A DNA stretch of 64,000 nt from Paenibacillus donghaensis (GTDB lineage: Bacteria > Bacillota > Bacilli > Paenibacillales > Paenibacillaceae). The notes beneath the pieces are model-generated. The model searched no databases. It was given only the letters and a program-made list of their open reading frames with translations, and was not told where the DNA came from. Below are positions 1-7,754 of this stretch, one piece after another (positions within the stretch are counted from its first letter, which is position 1; every line of letters starts with the position of its first letter). Location: contig NZ_CP021780.1 in the NCBI RefSeq assembly GCF_002192415.1, positions 6,944,001-7,008,000 of the forward strand. The letters run 5' to 3'. The translations under genes were made by a program, and so were the position numbers.

Positions 1-78
1 GCATAGTAATAATATTCCACGAACTGCAGGTAAATCCTTTTATACTTCATAATTTGCACCGCAAGGAATTCTCCAAAA

Positions 79-106
79 AAACTTGCCCTTACTTATGATA
101 CGGTTC
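79..106 (-). repeat. att-like repeat 1 (rlmH 3'-end type)
   Basis: On the minus strand this reads GAACCGTATCATAAGTAA, which would encode EPYHK-stop, the same as the last codons of rlmH at 45742. The flank AAACTTGCCC on the plus strand is also shared with the copies at 4616, 17498 and 58148. Upstream codons are not in frame, so it is an attachment-type scar and not a gene end. It probably marks an element boundary. Confidence 0.7.
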
Positions 107-132
107 AGCGTATCATCTACACTGCGAAATTA

Positions 133-155
133 AAGGGCACCCATCAGGTGCCCTT
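133..155. terminator. hairpin terminator beside att 1
   Basis: Perfect 9-bp stem (AAGGGCACC / GGTGCCCTT) with a 5-nt loop. Similar GGCACCC hairpins sit at 8346 and, just after att 6, at 58206. It would end leftward transcription from the VOC gene. Confidence 0.6.
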
Positions 156-219
156 CATAGTTTGAACAGAGCGGTGAACCGCTGCTTTTTAACTCTCACA
201 ATTCATTGGAGTTTGATCC

Positions 220-639
220 TTAAGTATTCTCCGGCGTTACGGGGTTAACCGCAAAGAGGGAATGAATGTTACCTTCTGGATCTGCAAAGAAGCCCGTGGT
301 GTGCCCCCAGGACATCGCCTTCGGCGCTGTTATCCCCGTAGCCCCTTTTGAAACAAAATCATCATACATAACATGCACATCCTCAGGAGAATCACATTCG
401 AAGTTAAGCTCAAAGGCTTGCCCTTTACGCTCTTCTACAAAAGAATGATGACCGTTCGTGTTATCTGCCATTAAGGGTGCCGAGAAGATGGCTAGACGAA
501 CGCCGTTATTCTCAAATTCAGCGTAATGATTATCTTCAATAATAGCCTTAAATCCTAGGACATCACGATAAAAGCTAGTCAATCTAGAAACATCAAGCGC
601 CAAAACAGTGATTCCTTCTAATTTTACTCTCATGCTCAT
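220..639 (-). CDS. VOC (glyoxalase/bleomycin-resistance-like) family protein
   Basis: A 139-aa single-domain vicinal-oxygen-chelate protein. The N-terminus (VKLEGITVLALDVSRLTSFY) gives the first beta-alpha unit, and the C-terminus has the typical FFADPEGNIHSLF strand carrying the conserved Glu/His metal-ligand region. The family includes glyoxalases, dioxygenases and drug-binding proteins; nothing here fixes the substrate. The start at 639 follows GGAGGAG by about 4 nt; a longer reading adds six residues without its own ribosome site. It is the only intact enzyme gene in the first segment, next to a broken methyltransferase. It could be a resistance-type protein, but that is only a guess. Confidence 0.8.
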   Translation of the reverse strand: MSMRVKLEGITVLALDVSRLTSFYRDVLGFKAIIEDNHYAEFENNGVRLAIFSAPLMADNTNGHHSFVEERKGQAFELNFECDSPEDVHVMYDDFVSKGATGITAPKAMSWGHTTGFFADPEGNIHSLFAVNPVTPENT

Positions 640-663
640 AACTCCTCCTTCCAACATCTGGTC

Positions 664-1002
664 CTATTTTATAGCGCCAATAAAAAAAGTTGTTTCACTT
701 ACTGATATACTCTGATGCTTTAGCTTGAACACCAAAGCAATTACATCTTCAGGTGTTGGGATCCATGTTGTTTCCTTTAAGATAGACAATTGGATGTCGG
801 TCAGACCACTTGTCTCCAACCTTTCCTGAATTTTATCTAAGATTGGGGTACCTAATGAAGGCGGAGGAAATAGACCCGGAAAACATAGTCCCATTTCTCC
901 ACCTTCACCATTGCCATCGCCAGGATGAAACAACAAAAGGGTTCCTCCAGGACGGACAATTCTGTTCCCCTCCTCATACCAACTTGTCGGGCCCTTTTTG
1001 GT
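664..1002 (-). pseudogene. C-terminal remnant of a class I SAM-dependent methyltransferase
   Basis: The frame reads WYEEGNRIVRPGGTLLLFHPGD and continues to the stop at 664. The RIVRPGGTLLL string is the motif-IV/V region of class I methyltransferases (RVLKPGG type). About 110 residues remain, against roughly 200-250 for the family; the SAM-binding N-terminal half is absent and no start codon or ribosome site fits the break near 1000. It is a truncated gene, 5' end lost by deletion. An internal ATG at 936 exists but lacks a ribosome site. Confidence 0.6.
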
Positions 1003-1359
1003 AAGTTATTCCCGGCCTTGCATGATTAAACATACAGAAAATTTTCCCAAAAAGGAACAAGCCCGTCCATCTCCATCCCTTTTATTTCTCAATATTCAAC
1101 TCATCAATCTCTAGCCGATGTTGTTGATTAGCACCAAAAATCAGGAATCCACTTAATGTAACAAACTTGTAAGTTGAGAAGAAAAAACGTAATTCACTTC
1201 ATTATATTGTTTGTTGTCATAGGGCGCTATTTCAATTCGTTCTTTATCAGAAAAACTCACTTTCAATCATACTTAGAAGAGCTCTTTAAAAAGAGTTCGC
1301 AATTAGCCCCCAAGAACTTTCTAATATCATTAGATTTCAATTCTTGTAGAACGTTATCA
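1003..1359. other. intergenic remnants
   Basis: No intact gene. On the minus strand around 1098-1157 there is a short open frame ending LEIDELNIEK-stop that looks like the tail of a lost gene, and a 16-codon open frame follows it. The plus-strand frame at 1174-1392 has no ribosome site and runs into the IS end, so I do not call it. Confidence 0.4.
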
Positions 1360-1737
1360 GAGCCTGTTCAAAAAGCCCGCAATTTCAGATGAAAACAAAA
1401 ATGCACCGAAGCGAAAAATAGTAAAATGGAAGTACCACTACAACCATCAAACCAATACGCGAGGTGCATTTTCATGGAGTTGCAGTTAGAACTGCTACCC
1501 TACCACTACTATACCACACTCGGCTTTGACCCTGAACTCATCGATTATATCGATCATGTGGATGACGCCATTGTGCTTGAGAAGATTGCTCCACTCTACA
1601 AGGACGGCGGTCGTCCTCCCGTGGATCAAAGAGTCTGCTTTCGGATGCATTATTTGTACTTCACCCGTCCTGAGATCCCCTCATTTCGAGAATTAGTGAG
1701 ACAGTTAAAGGAGCCCAAAAATAATTTTGGCGTTTGA
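1360..1737 (+). mobile_element. IS1182-like left end with truncated transposase
   Basis: The segment starts with GAGCCTGTTCAAAA, typical of IS1182-type ends. A transposase frame starts at 1474 after GAGGTG and reads MELQLELLPYHYYTTLGFDP..., then GRPPVDQRVCFRMHYLYF, the N-terminal IS5/IS1182 transposase domain (InsH-N type). It stops at 1737 after 87 residues, where the family needs about 450, so the DDE catalytic domain is gone. It is a dead left-end fragment, consistent with an insertion hot spot. Confidence 0.75.
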
Positions 1738-1829
1738 GCGTAATAATCCTGATTTACTGGAGATTAGTTGCAGAAATGCACTTAATCGCCTGATTGGTCA
1801 CGTTTGAGCTGAAATTAGTTGCAGTTTTG

Positions 1830-2077
1830 GTTACTACTTAGGTCCCCTAACCCTCTTCGCTCGTAACCCTCGCTTCGATTTCAGACGGTTGCGGACTCAG
1901 GAGCCTCTATATCACAGAAAACCCTCGCTTTTGAGCCTGTTTTGACGACTTAGGGGCTATACGGTCCGTAAGACGTCAAAAGATCGCAGATAGGAGGAAA
2001 TAGGGGCTATACGGTCCGCTAGAATGCAGGTTACCTAGTTCAAGGGCTTGGAGTCTCGCAGGGTCCTAAGTAGTAAC
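1830..2077. repeat. MITE-like element with terminal inverted repeats
   Basis: A 248-bp non-coding unit bounded by GTTACTACTTAGGTCCC (1830) and its near-perfect inverse ending at 2077 (16 of 17 bases match). Inside, TAGGGGCTATACGGTCCG occurs twice (about 1946 and 2005). No transposase is encoded. Size, terminal repeats and lack of genes fit a miniature transposable element or a dispersed repeat family. Confidence 0.6.
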
Positions 2078-2152
2078 AATATTTGCATCTATTCCATCAT
2101 CATAACGCCTAGACAGCCTTCTAAGGCGTGTGGAAATGGGATGGGAGAATAG

Positions 2153-2764
2153 TCAAACTAAATAACCGGTGTATTGAGCCTTCTGCTTGTTATATAAATC
2201 TACAAGACTAGTGAATTTGCTATACTTCGACTGCACTTCTGCATCCTTTTCAGTTTTGATTCCTGCTATTTGATCACTTAAAAGGCAAAGTTGCTCATCC
2301 ACATTCAATTTATAGCACAGAGCAGTTTGTATAATTACATCCAGACCATCCAGCATCCCCTTAGGATAGGTTTGAAGAAAGCGCACATAGTCATTCAGAA
2401 GTTCCGTCCTCCCTGATAGAATCTCCACGGCATATAAATTCACTTTTGCCAAAAACCGAAAATTTCGGGCGATTTCTATACCTTCCTCCCCCAAATCCTC
2501 TATCCAGCCAAGTTCTGCGTATCTGTAAATGCTATCTTTGGCCTGCTCATATCTTTCGAGCTTCTGATATGCAATTCCCCGCATCTGTTGACTGAACCCG
2601 AAATAATAAACAAGCGGATGTTCCATCTTAATTAGGGGTATTGCTAGTCCCTTTGCCTTGTAATACTGCCTTTCTTCATAAATACGCTGAGCATAATTAT
2701 GCAGAATATCGGCGGTATAAATCAGTTTGTTCCATTGCTCAAAAAAAAGTGCGGATTCCAGCAT
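2153..2764 (-). pseudogene. C-terminal TPR-like part of an XRE/TPR regulator
   Basis: About 203 residues of helical repeat protein (LESALFFEQWNKLIYTADIL, QMRGIAYQKLERYEQAKDSI), like the TPR half of Bacillales HTH-TPR regulators. The reading frame continues at least 20 codons upstream of the first ATG (HLSILKAFNPDILVE) with no start or HTH domain, so the DNA-binding N-terminus has been lost. The internal ATG at 2764 has no ribosome site. It might instead be a stand-alone TPR protein, but the open upstream frame argues for truncation. Confidence 0.5.
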
Positions 2765-2961
2765 TTCGACAAGTATATCCGGGTTGAAGGCTTTAAGGAT
2801 GGAGAGGTGGATGGGTGAAACCTCCTTATAAAGAGTAATTTTCAGAAAAAAGCTTCTTTATCTATTCACTAAGAGGTAGTAGAATAAATAAAATATACTC
2901 CTTATAAGTAGCTAATGCAATGTATTTTACCGCCTATATAACCCTGCTATTTATACCTAGA

Positions 2962-2982
2962 CTCTCCTAACCTTTAGGAGAG
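2962..2982 (+). promoter_or_regulatory. 9-bp perfect palindrome overlapping the RBS of the XRE gene
   Basis: CTCTCCTAA-CCT-TTAGGAGAG lies directly before the start at 2993 and contains its Shine-Dalgarno AGGAGAGG. It could be an operator for autoregulation, or an mRNA hairpin that hides the ribosome site. Confidence 0.5.
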
Positions 2983-2992
2983 GTGATTAATA

Positions 2993-3337
2993 ATGACAAA
3001 ATTACGTAATATGGTCGGAGACAGAATCAGGGATATTCGGAAAGCAAAAGGTTTAACCCAGCAGCAACTAGCAGAGTTATCCAACCTGGATGATGCATAC
3101 ATAGGATCAGTAGAGCGAGGAGAGCGGAATTTTTCTATAGATTCTCTTGAGAAAATTGTGATAGCCTTAAAAATTAATCCAAGTGAGCTTCTGCAAAGTT
3201 ATGATAAACAAAATGCGGTCGAAGCAGCTAAGCGAGGAGCAGTTGATGAGTATACTGTTGCTATGAGCGGGCTTAATGTAGACGAGATTGAGAGAATAAA
3301 GCGGATTGTCAAGGAGGTTAGAGGGGCGTTCAAATAA
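2993..3337 (+). CDS. XRE-family transcriptional regulator
   Basis: A 114-aa Cro/C1-type repressor. Residues 7-65 form the HTH_3 fold: MVGDRIRDIRKAKGLTQQQLAELSNLDDAYIGSVERGERN, with the helix 2/3 pattern LTQQQLAELSNLDDAYIGSVE. The C-terminal 45 residues are a short helical tail, perhaps for dimerisation. The start follows AGGAGAGGTGATTAATA. Related regulators occur at 3959, 7755 and 36614, each near an att-like site or at an element edge. Its target is unknown; the palindrome at 2962 suggests self-control. It stands alone with no operon partner. Confidence 0.85.
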   Translation: MTKLRNMVGDRIRDIRKAKGLTQQQLAELSNLDDAYIGSVERGERNFSIDSLEKIVIALKINPSELLQSYDKQNAVEAAKRGAVDEYTVAMSGLNVDEIERIKRIVKEVRGAFK

Positions 3338-3386
3338 AGAGTGATACGGGTATCTCTGTAATTCCCTTGTTGATTAACACAATATG

Positions 3387-3408
3387 AAAAAGGGACCATT
3401 GGGGCCCC
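3387..3408 (-). terminator. terminator for the small minus-strand ORF
   Basis: On the minus strand GGGGCC-CCAAT-GGTCCC is followed by TTTTTC, a rho-independent terminator 24 nt after the stop at 3432. Confidence 0.55.
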
Positions 3409-3431
3409 CATTCTTATGGATCTTCATTTTC

Positions 3432-3611
3432 TTATTCCGGAATAACGCCTTTCGTCCCGGTCTGCGGAATTACAAAGGACCAATCGGCATCCTTATATTG
3501 ACGGTTGACTATGATGCGTTTAATAGTCAGTTGCTTGGGCATTTTACCCAGACCATGGATGACAAGGCAAGCATCGGACAACTCAGCCGATCCTGATTTA
3601 TCCTTTGACAC
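3432..3611 (-). CDS. small hypothetical protein (59 aa)
   Basis: A GTG-started frame of 59 codons between a GGTGGGGG stretch and a good terminator. The protein begins MSKDKSGSAELSDACLVIHG and ends SFVIPQTGTKGVIPE. It has normal protein composition and no membrane segment. I do not recognise a family. The strand, start and terminator agree, which is why I prefer it to the overlapping plus-strand frame at 3384-3596. The ribosome site is very close to the GTG, so the exact start is unsure. Confidence 0.4.
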   Translation of the reverse strand: MSKDKSGSAELSDACLVIHGLGKMPKQLTIKRIIVNRQYKDADWSFVIPQTGTKGVIPE

Positions 3612-3660
3612 ACCCCCACCAAAATAATGATTTTAATTTATTTCAATGTTGGAAATATAA

Positions 3661-3687
3661 GACCTTGAGGGTTTACCCTCAAGGTCT
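3661..3687. terminator. hairpin terminator
   Basis: Perfect 11-bp stem GACCTTGAGGG-TTTA-style loop-CCCTCAAGGTC just after the MazG remnant on the minus strand. Confidence 0.6.
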
Positions 3688-3698
3688 TGAACTCATTT

Positions 3699-3962
3699 CT
3701 ACCTTAAGTAAACCGCATATATCAGCTCATCAGCAATCTGATCTTTTTTGAGCTGAACCGCTTCCGGCGATGATTTCCACTCGAAATTCTCCAGCAGCTC
3801 AGAGGCCTCAATACTTAAGGAAATGGCCAAATCCTTCGGGTTATGAAACTGCTCCCATCGACACTCATACAACGCAAGAAAGAGGCAGTTATCCCCTGTG
3901 CCGGATATACGCCTCTGAATGGTTAGGTGACAGCCATGCCTTGGCCTTGTTATTTGCTTCAT
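3699..3962 (-). pseudogene. degraded MazG-like nucleotide pyrophosphohydrolase
   Basis: The frame contains WEQFHNPKDLAISLSIEASE, then LLENFEWKSS and QIADELIYAV. These match the MazG-like fold (W-x2-FH-x-PK-LA, EA-EL-E-F-W, ExxDEx2D). The N-terminal third is replaced by unrelated residues, and the ADELaDvliYA motif has lost residues (now ADELIYAV), removing an Asp needed for metal binding. Intact proteins of this type are about 95-110 aa with a different N-terminus. It is probably inactive. Confidence 0.6.
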
Positions 3963-4258
3963 AATAATTCCCTCAGCACGTTTTTAGCCAGCCGTATCTT
4001 CTCATCATTAGCACCACGAAGCAAACCCACAATGTCTTGAATATCGCTCTCTACTGATGTAACGACAAAATCTTCATCCAGATATGCAAACAGCTGAATT
4101 AAATTAACTTCAAGGGATTCCGCAATCTTATGTAAATTCAACAAAGATACGTTCTTCTCACCGCGTTCAATCTGCCCTATGTATGAAAAATAAAATCCGC
4201 CTTTCTCACCAAGCGTCTTAAGACCACGAGAGTAAAATAACTCCGTCAAAGGAGGCAA
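3959..4258 (-). pseudogene. XRE-family regulator with damaged N-terminus
   Basis: The core reads FYFSYIGQIERGEKNVSLLN and LHKIAESLEVNLIQLF, the second half of an HTH_3 domain, followed by a 45-aa helical tail. The normal first helices (IGxRIRxLRxxxGLSQEEL) are missing; the preceding residues (MPPLTELFYSRGLKTLGEKG) keep only a trace of them. No ribosome site precedes the ATG at 4258. It is likely a truncated regulator that shares a 5' region with the divergent gene at 4264. Confidence 0.5.
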
Positions 4259-4263
4259 AAAAC

Positions 4264-4524
4264 ATGCTACAAAAAAGATTAGTGACTGTTCTTCTCGCCG
4301 CTGTCCTCTCTGTATTCACTCCCAACCAGGTGCTTGCAGTCGGATCCGTCAATAGACCTCAAGAAAAAGATCAGTTGCCATGTGAAGTCATAAGGGACGC
4401 ATTCCTCTGGACTTTGTTCAAGCCAATCAGAGAAGTCCTTACTCAATACAACGACGAAAGACAGTTCATGGTAGATACACCATCACGTTCAATAACCTGT
4501 ATTCTGACCAACCAAAAGCAGTGA
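4264..4524 (+). CDS. small secreted protein (DUF3888-like)
   Basis: An 86-aa protein with a clear signal peptide (MLQKRLVTVLLAAVLSVFTP..VLA, cleavage near residue 25). The mature part includes CEVIRDAFLWTLFKPIREVL and RQFMVDTPSR. The pattern of an N-terminal helix with FLxTLFKPI resembles small exported DUF3888 proteins of Bacillales, but I cannot confirm that. The start follows AGGAGG by 9 nt. The C-terminus may be shortened, as it ends close to the att-like repeat at 4616. Confidence 0.55.
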   Translation: MLQKRLVTVLLAAVLSVFTPNQVLAVGSVNRPQEKDQLPCEVIRDAFLWTLFKPIREVLTQYNDERQFMVDTPSRSITCILTNQKQ

Positions 4525-4615
4525 AAGTTCAGCGAATGGATTAACCTGAATCGGCTTAATGCTCGTAATGAAGCATGTTAGCTTCGACTTTTCAGCAAGC
4601 GCGGTCCATTCCAAC

Positions 4616-4644
4616 AAACTTGCCCCTACTTATGATATGCTTTC
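4616..4644 (-). repeat. att-like repeat 2
   Basis: Plus strand AAACTTGCCCCTACTTATGA then TATGC; the minus strand reads AGCATATCATAAGTAG, i.e. AYHK-stop. The Ala in place of Pro is the version found at the end of staphylococcal rlmH (GEAYHK). The outer flank matches att 1, 4 and 6. Confidence 0.65.
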
Positions 4645-4684
4645 CTCCCACCCGAGAGAAAATTGAATCTACTCTAGCTGAGTA

Positions 4685-5428
4685 TCATTGTTTTTCCAAA
4701 TTTACTATGACGCCATTGTTCTCCAGCTGTTGAATAACCTGCTCCGCTTGCTCATTCAGCGGGTTGTTTGCTAAAGATACTTCTTTTAATTGCGGCATCG
4801 TTTCTAACACTTCAATATCCCGGATGAGGTTATTGTCCAGATAGAGATACTCCAATGTTGGATGATTTTTTAAAGGCGTCAGATCTTGAATTTTATTTCC
4901 GCTCAGTAAGAGCCATTCTAACTTCAATTTCTGAATGGGACTTAGATCTTCCACCTGATTGTTGCTGGCAAGAAGATCGGTCAGCTTATTTAGATTTTTT
5001 AACGGCACCAGACTTCTTATCTTGTTATCGTCAACAACCAAATTCTGCAGAGAACTTAACCCGGAAACCGGTGAAAGATCAGTAATTTGATTCCCCTCAA
5101 CAGCTAAAAACGTTAACTTTTTCAACTTGTTTAGCGGTGTAATATTCCTTATCTTTTGACTCGGCAGAAATAAGCTCTGCATGTTAACGGCATATTCAAG
5201 GCCTTGTAAGCTGGTGATTTTAGACTTGGATTCCGTGGCATACAAAGATTTCAACTTCTGCAAATCAACCACCTTCAGCTCTTTAGTAGCCGGCAGCTTT
5301 AATTCCGCTCGAATGACTTTCGCCAAAGCCGGGTCCGTAATGACGGATGCGGCCCAAATGACGGTTGCCGGTATGAATACGAGAACCAAACAAATCACGA
5401 TGATATTTTTAACTAGTTTAGTAGGCAT
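4685..5428 (-). CDS. secreted leucine-rich-repeat protein (internalin-like)
   Basis: A 247-aa protein with an N-terminal signal or anchor segment (residues 5-27, VKNIIVICLVLVFIPATVIW). A short cap (DPALAKVIRAELKLP, typical of internalin-like caps) follows, then about seven 22-residue LRR_4 repeats: LQGLEYAVNMQSLFL, LNKLKKLTFLAVEGNQITDL and so on to LPxLKEVSLANNPL. The repeats form a binding surface; the ligand is unknown. The start follows AAGGAGAG. There is no SLH domain or LPXTG, so it is either secreted or held by the N-terminal helix. Its ribosome site lies within the end of a chimeric paiB remnant, so it was joined to its neighbours by rearrangement. Confidence 0.8.
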   Translation of the reverse strand: MPTKLVKNIIVICLVLVFIPATVIWAASVITDPALAKVIRAELKLPATKELKVVDLQKLKSLYATESKSKITSLQGLEYAVNMQSLFLPSQKIRNITPLNKLKKLTFLAVEGNQITDLSPVSGLSSLQNLVVDDNKIRSLVPLKNLNKLTDLLASNNQVEDLSPIQKLKLEWLLLSGNKIQDLTPLKNHPTLEYLYLDNNLIRDIEVLETMPQLKEVSLANNPLNEQAEQVIQQLENNGVIVNLEKQ

Positions 5429-5507
5429 ATAGACTCTCCTTGTTAATCATATTGAATGGGTTCCATCCCTTACCTTTATCGGATTTCATTGCAAAAATGT
5501 TCACCCT

Positions 5508-5579
5508 AAAGCTATGTTCTTTGATAATGTCGTAAGCGACTTTTATTTCATCAATGTGAAAGTGTGAAGGAATATACAT
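5508..5579 (-). pseudogene. 5' stub of paiB-like FMN-binding regulator
   Basis: From 5579, after GAGGAG, the frame starts MYIPSHFHIDEIKVAYDIIK and then EHSF, the conserved N-terminus of PaiB-type FMN-binding negative regulators. After 24 codons homology stops and the frame runs into the LRR gene start near 5418. The intact protein is about 200 aa. It directly follows the PaiA-like acetyltransferase gene, as in a paiAB operon, so this is the cut-off second gene. Confidence 0.6.
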
Positions 5580-5611
5580 GGTTTTCTCCTCAATTCTTCT
5601 CTCGTTTGCTC

Positions 5612-6151
<540 letters not shown>

Positions 6152-6604
6152 TCAATAATTTCTCTTGTTTCCCTTTTTTACATACTCCCAGTCTTTTTCT
6201 ACATTTTTTCTGACTCTTTGCAGCAGGTTGAACATGGTTTCTACTTCAGTTTCGGAGAATCCAGATAATGCGGCCCTATTAGAATAATCGTTTTCCCTTT
6301 TTAAAAAAGGGTAGACAGTATTTCCTTTCTCTGTAGGAAATAGTTTTTTTATTTTTTTGTTATATTGATCATTATTCTTTTCAATAAATCCATTCATCTC
6401 AAGTTTCTTTATAGCACGAGCAGCTGTTGTACGGTCTACCTTTATCATTTCAGCTAACTTTTCTTGAATAATTCCTGGATTTTCACATATTCGCACGAGG
6501 TACAAGTACTGTCCTTTTGTAAGGTCATGTTTTTTAAATTCTATATTACTTATTGAATCCAATGACCTAGCAATCATTCCAACCTCACGTAGAACTTCCT
6601 TCAT
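6152..6604 (-). CDS. MarR-family transcriptional regulator
   Basis: A 150-aa winged-helix repressor. The wHTH is at about residues 30-95: LTKGQYLYLVRICENPGIIQ, EKLAEMIKVDRTTAARAIKK (recognition helix) and LEMNGFIEKNNDQYNKKIKK (wing). The helical termini form the dimer. It is the first gene of a two-gene unit with the PaiA-like acetyltransferase and probably controls it; MarR proteins usually bind palindromes in their own promoter and are released by small ligands. Divergent remnants (aldo/keto reductase) lie upstream. Start after TGGAG. Confidence 0.85.
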   Translation of the reverse strand: MKEVLREVGMIARSLDSISNIEFKKHDLTKGQYLYLVRICENPGIIQEKLAEMIKVDRTTAARAIKKLEMNGFIEKNNDQYNKKIKKLFPTEKGNTVYPFLKRENDYSNRAALSGFSETEVETMFNLLQRVRKNVEKDWEYVKKGNKRNY

Positions 6605-6701
6605 ATTTGCAACTCCACTAATATTTTATTTTTTATATATGGCAAGAAAATAATACATCATTTTTGTTGTATTTACAACAAAATCCCTTACTTATAATGA
6701 A

Positions 6702-6988
6702 TCGGTACTCCAGAAGATGAAACAATCGTTCGAGGTATTAACGGAAGTCGTGAATATGTAAAAATGGCATGTGAATCAAGCTTAAAGCGTTTAGGTACCG
6801 ACTACATTGACCTTTATTATCTGCATCGTGTTGATCCTTCTATTCCAATTGAGGAGAACTATTGGTGCTTTGAAAGAGTTAGTGGAAGAGGGGGGAATTA
6901 GATATATAGGACTTTCAGAGGCTTCTTCTCAAACGATTAAGAGAGCACACAAAGTCCATCCTATCGCAGCATTACAAAGCAGTAATTG
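6702..6988 (+). pseudogene. aldo/keto reductase fragment, frameshifted
   Basis: Translation gives [20 protein letters not shown], then [20 protein letters not shown] and, after a one-base insertion in [35 protein letters not shown] and [12 protein letters not shown], ending prematurely. This is residues ~60-165 of an aldo/keto reductase (IolS/YhdN-type), including the YIDLYYxHRxD strand. The first ~60 and last ~150 residues are missing. Confidence 0.75.
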
Positions 6989-6998
6989 ACCCAAATCG

Positions 6999-7039
6999 AA
7001 AAATGCGGTTAAGGAATAAGCTCCTAGACCGCCATTTTT
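6999..7039. terminator. bidirectional hairpin terminator
   Basis: AAAATGCGGTTAAGGA pairs with TCCTAGACCGCCATTTT and is flanked by A and T runs on both strands. Confidence 0.6.
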
Positions 7040-7148
7040 TCAGTATTAACATGATTTTTGATAAAATGAGCTATCTCTTACGTTCACTGATATGCATTTG
7101 AGATAGCACCATACAATTATTCAGTTTACTCTTTCGTTTGCATTCACC

Positions 7149-7202
7149 CTATTTGTGATACGGCTCACCCTGAGTAATCTTCACTGCGTGGTAAACCTGC
7201 TC
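7149..7202 (-). pseudogene. rlmH 3'-end remnant / att-like site 3
   Basis: On the minus strand the last codons read EQVYHAVKITQGEPYHK-stop, against [21 protein letters not shown] for the intact rlmH at 45742. The match covers 17 codons, so this is a genuine rlmH gene end and not just a short att core; the sequence differs enough (H, T, Q changes and silent changes) to come from another strain or species. It marks the junction between two inserted segments. Confidence 0.8.
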
Positions 7203-7249
7203 ATCAATACACTTTTACTTCAAATTACACTTTGTGGTATAGTAAAGAT

Positions 7250-7390
7250 ACAAATGACGTACAATGCAAAGAGAGCCGTGCTCTAACACGACTCCCAGTG
7301 CACAATAGCCGCTTTTAAGGGCGGTTGGCTTCACAAGAGGACAACGACCGAATAGACCGCACACCTTTGCTATGAGGGCGGTCTATTTGC
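7250..7390 (+). ncRNA. candidate antisense RNA antitoxin
   Basis: An extended -10 (TGG-TATAGT, 7235-7243) points rightward toward a G-rich structured stretch. It ends in a 10-bp inverted repeat AATAGACCGC / GCGGTCTATT (7351-7387) that overlaps the 3' end of the divergent toxin gene at 7383. This is the arrangement of Bacillales type I toxin/antisense-RNA loci (TxpA/RatA, BsrG/SR4). Ends are approximate. Confidence 0.45.
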
Positions 7391-7463
7391 GTTTATTGGA
7401 CAGCAGCGCTACGATTAGCAAACCAAAGGTTAGCATGAGCATCATTGCTTCGAACACTGTCAC
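7383..7463 (-). CDS. holin-like type I toxin peptide (26 aa)
   Basis: A 26-codon GTG-started gene after GGGAGGG (7-nt spacing). The peptide MTVFEAMMLMLTFGLLIVAL ends with a basic LSNKRK tail: one hydrophobic helix, then lysine/arginine. This is the 'putative holin-like toxin' (Hol_Tox) family, membrane peptides controlled by an antisense RNA. The 3' end overlaps an inverted repeat shared with a convergent RNA candidate. It lies just inside the att-3 junction, where it could act as a stabiliser of the inserted segment. Confidence 0.7.
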   Translation of the reverse strand: MTVFEAMMLMLTFGLLIVALLSNKRK

Positions 7464-7545
7464 AAGGCATCCCTCCCTTCTATAGAGAGGTAGCCGACCG
7501 ACCCTTTAAGCCTATTCTATTGCTCTGTGATTATATCAATGTTTC

Positions 7546-7653
7546 CTAAACTTGGATAGGATGAGAATCATATACTTGGCCATCAACCATACGCTGATAA
7601 GAGTCTGAAACCTCCTCCAAACATCCCCTCAAAATCTCCTGAACCTCCCGCAC
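7546..7653 (-). CDS. possible 35-codon ORF or gene-tail remnant
   Basis: A GTG start after GGGGGAGCAG gives MREVQEILRGCLEEVSDSYQ... ending SHPIQV. Helical, charged, with no recognised family. It may be a true small protein or the tail of a lost gene; a stop lies a few codons upstream of the GTG. Confidence 0.25.
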   Translation of the reverse strand: MREVQEILRGCLEEVSDSYQRMVDGQVYDSHPIQV

Positions 7654-7688
7654 CTGCTCCCCCGTCTATTAGTGTTATTTTAAAGTTA

Positions 7689-7709
7689 ATTAACATCTAT
7701 AGTGTGTTA
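7689..7709 (+). promoter_or_regulatory. TTAACA...TGTTAA inverted repeat upstream of XRE gene
   Basis: TTAACATCTATAGTGTGTTAA places 6-bp half-sites about one helical turn apart, 46 bp before the XRE gene. A TGTGTTAA half-site also precedes the paralogue at 36614. A likely operator for autoregulation. Confidence 0.4.
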
Positions 7710-7754
7710 ATATGGCGTGTTCACTCAGTTAAGCTTGTCATGAGGTGAGTCAAG

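Noticed and set aside
1174..1392. 72-codon plus-strand frame
   Set aside because: No ribosome site, no recognisable protein, and it runs into the IS1182 terminal repeat.
3384..3596. 70-codon plus-strand frame
   Set aside because: Begins inside a terminator hairpin; the opposite-strand ORF has better signals.
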